Below, one piece after another: positions 1 through 4,502 of a stretch of DNA of 5,261 nucleotides. Under the pieces are notes generated by a model. That model was not told the origin of the DNA and searched no databases. It saw only the letters and a list, made by a program, of their open reading frames with translations. Within the stretch, counting starts at the first letter, position 1; every line of letters begins with the position of its first letter. This DNA comes from DASWVC01 sp036401335 (GTDB lineage: Bacteria > Verrucomicrobiota > Verrucomicrobiia > Chthoniobacterales > JAFAMB01): positions 1 through 5,261 of the forward strand of contig DASWVC010000065.1 in NCBI GenBank assembly GCA_036401335.1, given 5' to 3'. The position numbers and the translations under genes are program-made.

Positions 1-398
1 AGGTGGAACAGAGCGATTTGCCTGACCTGCTCCGGCGCCGCGCCCTGCACATCACGGGTGAAGATGAGCGGGTACAGGAAGGAAGTAAAGTCCTCCAACA
101 AGGCGATCTGGCTCGGTTCGGTCAACTCATGTTTGCTTCCCATGCCAGCTCTCGGGATAATTTTGAAAACAGTACGGCGCACTTGGATGACCTTGTCGCC
201 ATCGCCGCCGAGATCCCCGGCGTTTACGGTTCACGCTTAAGCGGGGGCGGGTTTGGCGGTTCCACGGTGTCACTGGTGGACAAGAAAGCTGCCCCGGCCA
301 TCCTCGAACAGATTTCCGCCGAATACCTGCAGCGCACCGGAGCACGGTGCCAGGGATTGCTGACCGAACCGTCGCAAGGTGCCCGGATCATCGGTTGA
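1..398 (+). CDS. galK: Galactokinase, C-terminal part (5' end outside window)
   Basis: This is the last ~131 residues of a GHMP-family sugar kinase, which phosphorylates galactose at C1 with ATP in the cytoplasm (Leloir pathway). The frame is already open at the left edge. The GTG at position 3 is almost certainly an internal valine, because galactokinases are about 350-400 residues long and the N-terminal signature and ATP loop are missing. Visible landmarks, counted from the codon at 3, are RRRALHITGEDERV (11-24), SHASSRDNFENS (46-57), and the glycine-rich C-terminal GHMP motif GSRLSGGGFGGSTVSLV (76-92). The tail EPSQGARIIG matches the family ending. The second and third landmarks align closely with E. 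coli GalK from memory (SHASMRDDFE, RMTGGGFGG). The stop is TGA at 396-398. cysE follows after 73 bases on the same strand. Other GHMP kinases are less likely, because this combination is typical of GalK. Confidence 0.93.
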   Translation, partial: VEQSDLPDLLRRRALHITGEDERVQEGSKVLQQGDLARFGQLMFASHASSRDNFENSTAHLDDLVAIAAEIPGVYGSRLSGGGFGGSTVSLVDKKAAPAILEQISAEYLQRTGARCQGLLTEPSQGARIIG

Positions 399-421
399 AA
401 CGGTGCGAACCCACGCCTGAG

Positions 422-439
422 GAACCGTTGGCACGGTTC
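422..439 (+). other. Inverted repeat between galK and cysE
   Basis: GAACCG (422-427) and CGGTTC (434-439) form a perfect 6-base stem with a TTGGCA loop, 24 bases after the galK stop. No T-tract follows, so this is not a standard intrinsic terminator. It could be a weak 3'-end stabilising hairpin. The loop coincides with a possible -35 box for cysE, so it may also be chance. What is seen is the symmetry only. Confidence 0.35.
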
Positions 440-457
440 AGAATCCTGCTCTAGACT
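428..457 (+). promoter_or_regulatory. Candidate promoter for cysE
   Basis: TTGGCA (428-433, five of six matches to the -35 consensus) is followed after 18 bases by TAGACT (452-457, four of six matches to the -10 consensus). Transcription would begin near 464, leaving a leader of only about 8 bases before the ATG at 472. No Shine-Dalgarno site is visible there, which would fit a nearly leaderless message. The match is modest and could be chance. Confidence 0.22.
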
Positions 458-471
458 CACCGGCTGGCATT

Positions 472-1422
472 ATGGATAAGAGCATAGCCCTGGCGGTGAT
501 GGCGGTATTAGAATCCTACCGTGACGACGGCGGGATCAACAATATTGACGGTTCCAACCTTCCTTCTAAACGTGCCGTGGCAGAGATCTGTGAAGACCTT
601 CTTGAAGTGCTGTTTCCGGGGTTTCACGATGAGGGACCTATCCCGAACGATCACCTGCGTGAACTGACCACGGCGCGTTTGGAGAATGTGTCGGACCGGC
701 TCCGGGAAGAGATCTTTAAAAGCTTGCGCACGAAAAAGCCGTCGTGCCCGACGCACCTGGCAAACACGGCCATGCGGAAGTTCCTGGACGACCTGCCGCG
801 CGTTCGTCAGTTGCTGCGGACCGACGTCGAAGCGGCGTATGAAGGCGATCCGGCCAGCACCAGCTACGAGGAGATCATCGTCAGCTACCCGTCGGTCGAA
901 GCCATCGCGATCCAGCGCATGGCGCATAACCTTTACCGTCAGGAAATCCCCCTGCTGCCCCGGATCATGACAGAATGGGCGCACAGCCGCACCGGCATCG
1001 ACATTCACCCGGGGGCAGAAATCGGCGCCTATTTCTTTATCGACCATGGCACCGGGGTCGTGGTGGGAGAGACCTGCCGCATTGGCAGCCGGGTGAAGCT
1101 GTACCATGGGGTTACCCTGGGTGCGCGCTCCTTTCAGAAAGACGAGCAGGGAAAAATAAAAAAGGGCGGCAAGCGGCACCCGGACGTCGAAGACGGCGTT
1201 ACCATTTACCCTAATGCAACGATTCTGGGCGGTGAAACCGTAATGGGAGCCCGCTCAACGATCGGGGGGAATGTGTTTATCATGGAGAGTGTACCGCCTG
1301 ACTCCCTGGTTACCAATGAGCGCTCGCAGGTGAAGGTGGTATCCAAAAAGCACCGGTTAGAATTGGAAGGCGGAGCCAGCCTGCCCTCAGCTCAGTCGGC
1401 TGAATTTAACTATGAAATCTAG
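472..1422 (+). CDS. cysE: Serine O-acetyltransferase (EpsC/CysE type)
   Basis: Acetylates L-serine with acetyl-CoA to O-acetylserine, the first committed step of cysteine synthesis, in the cytoplasm. At 316 residues it is longer than E. coli CysE (273) and fits the EpsC-like form with an extended helical N-terminal half (1-~170). The C-terminal half is a left-handed beta-helix of hexapeptide repeats: GIDIHPGAEIGAYFFIDHGTG (175-195), VVVGETCRIGSRVKLYHGVTLG (196-217), then VTIYPNATILGGETVMGARSTIGGN (243-267). By alignment from memory, Asp177 and His192 correspond to the catalytic Asp/His pair, and Arg235-His236 to the serine-binding RH. A lysine-rich insert (223-234) lies in the loop before RHP. 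The protein ends in EFNYEI; a terminal isoleucine is the known anchor for O-acetylserine sulfhydrylase (CysK). The ATG at 472 has no clear ribosome site, but no nearby alternative is better. Sugar or virginiamycin acetyltransferases are ruled out by the IDIHP and DHGTG motifs. Confidence 0.95.
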   Translation: MDKSIALAVMAVLESYRDDGGINNIDGSNLPSKRAVAEICEDLLEVLFPGFHDEGPIPNDHLRELTTARLENVSDRLREEIFKSLRTKKPSCPTHLANTAMRKFLDDLPRVRQLLRTDVEAAYEGDPASTSYEEIIVSYPSVEAIAIQRMAHNLYRQEIPLLPRIMTEWAHSRTGIDIHPGAEIGAYFFIDHGTGVVVGETCRIGSRVKLYHGVTLGARSFQKDEQGKIKKGGKRHPDVEDGVTIYPNATILGGETVMGARSTIGGNVFIMESVPPDSLVTNERSQVKVVSKKHRLELEGGASLPSAQSAEFNYEI

Positions 1423-1467
1423 ACTGTCAGGAATCACTCTAGACCGCGGTGCGACCCTGGGTCGGTG

Positions 1468-1767
1468 TTAAAAAACCTCGTCTTCGGCGTGCAACCCGGA
1501 ATCTTCCCGGATCGAGCGCAGGCGCCGCCGCACCCCCAGGCGGGAACGGGGACCGCTGACGAGGTCCGTTACCAACCCAATGCCGGCCGAAATCGTTGCC
1601 CCCAAGGCCAGCGACATCAAACCTACTGCTGCCATGGTACGTCGGCGCTCATCGATCTTGCTGGCCAGAAGGATGCCCAGGCCACAACCAATCGACGCCT
1701 GCGATACGGTCAGGAGGGCGACTGAGGTTACGGAGAGGGCCATGGGTTTCTGGGCTTCAATCGTCAT
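1468..1767 (-). CDS. Small membrane protein, two predicted helices, function unknown
   Basis: I do not recognise this 99-residue protein. It reads from ATG at 1767-1765 to TAA at 1470-1468. Two hydrophobic stretches could span the membrane: residues ~11-36 (SVALLTVSQASIGCGLGILL core) and ~45-70 (MAAVGLMSLALGATISAGIG core). Both are rich in Gly, Ala and Ser. They are joined by a short charged loop, KIDERRR (37-43). The C-terminal tail is basic (RSRLGVRRRLRSIRE, 74-88) and then acidic (DSGLHAEDEVF). By the positive-inside rule the loop and tail cannot both be cytoplasmic if both helices span, so the topology is uncertain. An internal Met9 is an alternative start. It converges with cysE (45-base gap) and diverges from manC. 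It is preferred over the overlapping plus-strand frames because only this one gives ordered hydrophobic and charged segments. It could be a glycine-zipper-like or holin-like small membrane protein, which is speculation. Confidence 0.62.
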   Translation of the reverse strand: MTIEAQKPMALSVTSVALLTVSQASIGCGLGILLASKIDERRRTMAAVGLMSLALGATISAGIGLVTDLVSGPRSRLGVRRRLRSIREDSGLHAEDEVF

Positions 1768-1777
1768 AAGTGAGGTC

Positions 1778-1798
1778 GGCCAACGAACGGGTTTGGCC
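1778..1798 (-). promoter_or_regulatory. Leader hairpin just upstream of the small membrane protein gene
   Basis: GGCCAA (1778-1783) and TTGGCC (1793-1798) form a perfect 6-base stem with a 9-base loop. In the minus-strand transcript it would lie about 10 bases before the ATG at 1767. That position overlaps the usual ribosome footprint, so it could restrain translation. No Shine-Dalgarno sequence lies between the hairpin and the start. The symmetry is seen; the role is inferred. Confidence 0.3.
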
Positions 1799-1809
1799 TG
1801 TGATCATCC

Positions 1810-1838
1810 ATTCTCTCAGCCGGCCTTGTCCGCGTCAA
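1810..1838 (-). promoter_or_regulatory. Candidate promoter for the small membrane protein gene
   Basis: Read on the minus strand, TTGACG (1838-1833, five of six matches to -35) is followed by a 17-base spacer and GAGAAT (1815-1810, four of six matches to -10). The start of transcription would be near 1803, giving a leader of about 36 bases that contains the 1778-1798 hairpin. Spacing is ideal and the location is right for a divergent promoter, but the -10 is imperfect. Confidence 0.35.
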
Positions 1839-1882
1839 TGCTGGTCGCTCCAGGTTAAGCGGCAGACCACGGCAAAGCAATC

Positions 1883-1903
1883 GTGACTTGTCACTGTGGT
1901 GAC
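1883..1903 (+). promoter_or_regulatory. Three alternating half-sites upstream of manC (possible operator)
   Basis: GTGAC (1883-1887), GTCAC (1890-1894) and GTGAC (1899-1903) give two overlapping perfect inverted repeats sharing the middle arm, with spacers of 2 and 4 bases. The cluster lies in the 180-base divergent region, 45-65 bases before the manC ATG. It overlaps the candidate -35 box TTGTCA at 1888-1893. This is an arrangement expected of a repressor or activator site, or of two mutually exclusive RNA hairpins if transcription starts upstream. No regulator can be named. Confidence 0.35.
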
Positions 1904-1916
1904 GCGGTAGTATCCA
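1888..1916 (+). promoter_or_regulatory. Candidate promoter for the manC-ruvX-truA operon
   Basis: TTGTCA (1888-1893, five of six matches) is followed after 17 bases by TATCCA (1911-1916, only three of six matches). Transcription would start near 1923, leaving about 25 bases before the ATG at 1948. The -35 and the spacing are good and the -10 is poor, so the call is weak. It is the best candidate I see in the region. Confidence 0.28.
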
Positions 1917-1947
1917 GGTTTGTTCGCTTTTCCGATTAACCTAGAAC

Positions 1948-3009
1948 ATGTCGAATCCTCTTTACGCCCTTGTGCTAGCCGGAGGCAGCGGGATGCGCTT
2001 CTGGCCCCTGAGCCGGCGTGCCACTCCGAAACAGTTGCTGCGCCTGTTCAGCGATCAAACGCTTCTCGAAGAAACCATCCAACGCCTGGAAGGGCTGATT
2101 CCGCCGGATCGCATCATCGTATTAACCAACGAAGAACAGGAAACGGCGGTGCGGGCGGCCCTGCCCAACCATCCGGCGGAGAACATCTTCAGCGAACCGG
2201 CCAAACGGGACACCGCAGCCGCAATCGCCCTCGGCGTCGGCCTGATCGCGGCGCGGAACGATGGCGCGACCATGGTGGTCTTGCCGGCCGATGCGCGGAT
2301 CGCCGACCGGACGGGCTTTCAATCCGACCTGCGCGCGGCCGCCCTCGCGGCCGAGCAAACCGGTGACCTTGTGACCATCGGGATTTCCCCGACCTGGGCT
2401 TGTCCGGGGTTCGGATACATCGAGCGGGGTGAAAACGTCGAAAGCAAAACTCCTGACCTTTACCACGTTGCGCGGTTCCGGGAAAAGCCTAACCCGGACT
2501 TGGCAGAGGCGTTTTTCCGGAGCGGAACGTTCTTTTGGAATGCCGGAATCTTTGTGTGGACGGTGAAATCGATCCTCACCGAATTTAACCGGCACGCCTC
2601 TGACCTGGCGGAATTTGTTTCTGCCATCCGGCATACGCCCGAGTTCCGGACCGTTGTCAACGAACGCTTTTTTCTGTTGCGCAAACTGTCGATTGACTAC
2701 GCCATCATGGAGAAAACCAATCGGGTTCTGGTAAAAGCTGCGACCTTTGATTGGGATGATGTGGGGAGTTGGACGGCACTGGCGAAGTACCTGGACCGAG
2801 CTCCGGAAGGCAATGTGGCGAATTGCCGGGTCACCGTGGATGATTCCTCGAACAACATTGTCTTTGCCCAGGGCAACCTGCACGTCGCCCTTTTGGGGGT
2901 GCACGACCTGGTGGTCGTGCAAACCAAGGATGCCCTGCTGGTGTGCCACCGGCATGACGTGGAGAACCTTAAACGCCTGGTGGCAACGTTGCCGGAGGAA
3001 TTGCAATGA
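1948..3009 (+). CDS. manC: Mannose-1-phosphate guanylyltransferase
   Basis: Makes GDP-mannose and pyrophosphate from mannose 1-phosphate and GTP, supplying mannose (or fucose/rhamnose derivatives) for polysaccharides and glycoconjugates in the cytoplasm. The 353 residues match the short, single-function GMP class. The ~470-residue enzymes fused to phosphomannose isomerase are excluded by length. The N-terminal nucleotidyltransferase signature is LAGGSGMRFWPLSRRATPKQ (10-29). It is followed by EPAKRDTAAAIALG (83-96), LPAD (112-115), FREKP (177-181), WNAGIF (197-202), SIDYAIMEK (248-256) and DWDDVGSW (268-275), all diagnostic of this family. The C-terminal ~70 residues (LHVALLGVHDLVVVQTKDAL, 311-330) form the short beta-rich tail. 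An in-frame TAG at 1942-1944 makes ATG 1948 the first possible start, although no Shine-Dalgarno is visible. It is the first gene of the operon; its stop overlaps the ruvX start. The gene symbol follows the function; manC/rfbM naming varies. Confidence 0.94.
   Translation: MSNPLYALVLAGGSGMRFWPLSRRATPKQLLRLFSDQTLLEETIQRLEGLIPPDRIIVLTNEEQETAVRAALPNHPAENIFSEPAKRDTAAAIALGVGLIAARNDGATMVVLPADARIADRTGFQSDLRAAALAAEQTGDLVTIGISPTWACPGFGYIERGENVESKTPDLYHVARFREKPNPDLAEAFFRSGTFFWNAGIFVWTVKSILTEFNRHASDLAEFVSAIRHTPEFRTVVNERFFLLRKLSIDYAIMEKTNRVLVKAATFDWDDVGSWTALAKYLDRAPEGNVANCRVTVDDSSNNIVFAQGNLHVALLGVHDLVVVQTKDALLVCHRHDVENLKRLVATLPEELQ
2994..3000 (+). promoter_or_regulatory. Strong Shine-Dalgarno site for ruvX
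   Basis: GGAGGAA ends 5 bases before the ruvX ATG at 3006 and lies inside the last codons of manC. It fixes the ruvX start and supports translation as an internal operon gene. It is the only strong ribosome site I see in the window. Confidence 0.8.
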
Positions 3010-3434
3010 TCAAACGCTGGTTGGGCATAGACCTTGGTGAGGCCCGGATCGGCCTGGCGCTGTCCGATCAGCTTGGGGCCATGGCCCACCCCTACAAAAC
3101 AATGCCGGCCTCGCCGCGGCTGGCGGATCAGATTGCGGAACTGGCCCGCCAGGAAGACCTCGGTGGCATCGTTCTGGGTCTTCCGAAAAATATGGATGGC
3201 ACGCTCGGACCGGCTGCAGCCAAGGCGAAAGCTTTTGCCGATCAACTGCGGGTCAGGCTTCCCGACCTCCGGCTCGTGCTGTGGGACGAACGATTAACGA
3301 CCGTGGAAGCCCAACGGATGCTCCACGCCGCGGGACGCAACGTGAAGCAGAGCCGACGCGTGATCGACCAGGTGGCCGCCCAGATCTTGTTGCAAAACTA
3401 CCTGGATGCGCAGTCGCTGGCTGGTGGAATCTAA
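3006..3434 (+). CDS. ruvX: RuvX/YqgF-family nuclease (putative Holliday junction resolvase, pre-16S rRNA nuclease)
   Basis: A 142-residue RNase H-like nuclease, the usual family length (about 135-150). In E. coli the homologue YqgF is tied to 5' maturation of 16S rRNA; the family was first annotated as a Holliday junction resolvase on structural grounds. The motifs in order are WLGIDLGEARIGLALSD (5-21), with the first acidic residue Asp9; IVLGLPKNMDGTLGPAA (55-71), the family signature; LVLWDERLTTVEA (90-102), with Glu95; and IDQVAAQILLQNYL (120-133), with Asp121. The three acidic residues expected for two-metal catalysis are all present. Its ATG overlaps the manC stop (ATGA, 3006-3009) and has a strong ribosome site, so translation is probably coupled. 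truA follows directly. It acts in the cytoplasm. The identification is secure; which of the two proposed roles applies here cannot be read from sequence. Confidence 0.94.
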   Translation: MIKRWLGIDLGEARIGLALSDQLGAMAHPYKTMPASPRLADQIAELARQEDLGGIVLGLPKNMDGTLGPAAAKAKAFADQLRVRLPDLRLVLWDERLTTVEAQRMLHAAGRNVKQSRRVIDQVAAQILLQNYLDAQSLAGGI

Positions 3435-4293
3435 GCTCGCCATTGCGGCCGGGGCCGCGTGTGAGCGCCCGCTGCCCCCGCTGGATGCGAACTTGCCCAC
3501 CGAACGCCTGAGGTTGTTGCTGGCCTATGACGGTCGGGCCTTCAGCGGCTGGCAGAGCCAACCGACCGGTGAAGGCGTGCAGGATCACCTGCGGCAGGCC
3601 CTCGGGGCCATCACCCGCTTCGACCTGCCCGTTATCGGGTCCGGCCGGACCGACGCCGGGGTCCATGCTCTGGGGCAGGTGGCCCATGTGGACGTGCCGG
3701 CCGGACGTTACTCCATGGAAACCTGGCAGCGGGCCCTCAATGCCAACCTGCCAGGACCCGTCCGCGTGCTGCGATGCCGGAAGGCGCCGTTCAGCTTTCA
3801 CGCCCAACATTCCGCCAAATGTAAGACCTACGTTTACCGGGTCTGCCTCGGCCCGGTCCTGCACCCGTTCGAGCTCGGACGGGCCTGGCATTACCACCAG
3901 CCAATAACGGGCCTGCAAACCCTTGCAGCGGCGTGTGAACTGCTCACGGGCACCCACGATTTTGCCGCGTTTGCCGCCAACCGCGGGCAGCCGGAACGGA
4001 CGACGGTACGAACCCTTTACACGGTGCAGGCCCGCCACCAACGGGCCCTCTTGACGTTGAGGTTTGAAGGAAACGGTTTCTTATACCGGATGGTAAGGCT
4101 GTTGACCGGGAGCCTGATGCAAGTGGCCACCGCCAGACAGACGCTCGCTTGGCTGCGAGGGCTTCTTGACGCCACCCCAGGGCAAAAGGCCAACCATTGC
4201 GCCCCACCGGATGGATTGTACCTCTGCCGCGTGCGGTACGCCGTGAAGAAGGTGTCGGAGTATCGGGGCGACGGGGTAGGAAGAGGGCGTTAG
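3406..4293 (+). CDS. truA: tRNA pseudouridine(38-40) synthase TruA
   Basis: Converts uridines 38, 39 and 40 in the anticodon stem-loop of many tRNAs to pseudouridine. From ATG 3406 it is 295 residues. The motifs are LLLAYDGRAFSGWQSQPTG (37-55); GSGRTDAGVHALGQVAH (78-94), with catalytic Asp83; LNANLPGPVRV (111-121); KTYVYRV (140-146); LTGTHDFAAFA (180-190); EGNGFLYRMVRLLTGSL (221-237); and APPDGLYL (266-273). These are the full TruA set. The start is uncertain. Family members usually begin only a few residues before the YDG strand, while ATG 3406 adds about 30 low-complexity residues and overlaps ruvX by 29 bases. GTG 3424 (289 aa) and TTG 3493 (266 aa, a typical length) are alternatives; none has a good ribosome site. 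It is the last gene of the manC-ruvX-truA run. The stop TAG is followed by a repeat-rich gap. The C-terminal basic tail (KKVSEYRGDGVGRGR) extends slightly past the conserved domain. Confidence 0.93.
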   Translation: MRSRWLVESKLAIAAGAACERPLPPLDANLPTERLRLLLAYDGRAFSGWQSQPTGEGVQDHLRQALGAITRFDLPVIGSGRTDAGVHALGQVAHVDVPAGRYSMETWQRALNANLPGPVRVLRCRKAPFSFHAQHSAKCKTYVYRVCLGPVLHPFELGRAWHYHQPITGLQTLAAACELLTGTHDFAAFAANRGQPERTTVRTLYTVQARHQRALLTLRFEGNGFLYRMVRLLTGSLMQVATARQTLAWLRGLLDATPGQKANHCAPPDGLYLCRVRYAVKKVSEYRGDGVGRGR

Positions 4294-4319
4294 AGCGGGG
4301 GTAAATGCCACAAACCAAA

Positions 4320-4431
4320 GAATGCCACGCATCAGAAAATGGACGGAGGCCCGGTTTCCGGATGTGCATCCTTGGGCCCTGTGATTTGTTGGTTTTTGAG
4401 CTCTCCGATTCGTGGCATTCGTCAATTTTTT
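4320..4431 (+). terminator. Candidate structured terminator after truA
   Basis: GAATGCCACG (4320-4329) pairs perfectly over 10 bases with CGTGGCATTC (4411-4420). Six T residues follow at 4426-4431. The 81-base loop itself can fold: GGCCC (4348-4352) pairs with GGGCC (4374-4378), and inside that CCGG/CCGG (4351-4354, 4358-4361) or GGATG/CATCC (4360-4364, 4367-4371). A single compact hairpin is absent, so this is an atypical terminator at best. The pairing may reflect only the inverted repeats of the surrounding array. Confidence 0.35.
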
Positions 4432-4488
4432 GATTCGTGGCACCCTGTGACTCGTGCCATTCTTTGATTCTTTGACCCGTGGCATTGA

Positions 4489-4494
4489 TATAAG
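4489..4494 (+). promoter_or_regulatory. Candidate -10 box for astA, possibly leaderless
   Basis: TATAAG (five of six matches) ends 8 bases before the astA ATG at 4503, so transcription would begin at or within a few bases of the start codon. No Shine-Dalgarno site is present, which fits a leaderless message. The -35 is unclear: TTGATT (4464-4469) lies at a long 19-base spacing. The box lies in the tail of the repeat array. Confidence 0.3.
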
Positions 4495-4502
4495 ATCCGG
4501 CC

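Larger units (their letters stand above)
4304..4498 (+). repeat. Degenerate GTGGCATT repeat array, direct and inverted copies
   Basis: The 209-base gap between truA and astA is AT-richer than its surroundings and holds at least six related copies. There are four direct ones: GATTCGTGGCA at 4407-4417 and 4432-4442, GACTCGTGCCA at 4449-4459, and GACCCGTGGCA at 4474-4484, giving unit steps of 25, 17 and 25 bases. Two inverted copies (AATGCCAC) lie at 4304-4311 and 4321-4328, a step of 17. The octamers AATGCCAC (4304-4311) and GTGGCATT (4479-4486) form a perfect terminal inverted pair around a 183-base block. CCCTGTGA is also repeated (4377-4384, 4443-4450). No open frame here looks coding. Similar TTCGTGGCATTCGTG-like strings are, from memory, scattered between genes in some Verrucomicrobiota and Planctomycetota. 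The block may be a REP- or MITE-like element, or eroded repeats. Confidence 0.7.

Noticed and set aside
3..398. Complete small gene starting at GTG 3
   Set aside because: The product matches the C-terminal third of galactokinase and the frame is open to the window edge, so the GTG is internal.
508..1179. Long open frame (223 codons) on the minus strand opposite cysE
   Set aside because: It lies wholly within cysE, whose product is certain, and its translation has no recognisable motifs. Long antisense frames are common in GC-rich genes.
1442..1466. Bidirectional terminator between cysE and the convergent small gene
   Set aside because: GACCC-T-GGGTC and ACCGCGGT are symmetric but leave no workable loop, and no T-tract follows on the plus strand.
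1465..1858. Plus-strand open frames between cysE and manC
   Set aside because: Antisense to the small membrane protein; the translations are low in hydrophobic structure and look like shadow frames.
2122..3006. 294-codon minus-strand open frame opposite manC
   Set aside because: Entirely antisense to a well-supported manC; composition rich in His, Arg and Gln with no ordered domains.
3253..4041. 262-codon minus-strand open frame opposite ruvX and truA
   Set aside because: Overlaps two secure genes in antisense and shows no family motif.
4407..4498. CRISPR array
   Set aside because: The repeat core is only about 11 bases, the copies are degenerate, the intervals are 6-14 bases, and no cas gene is near.
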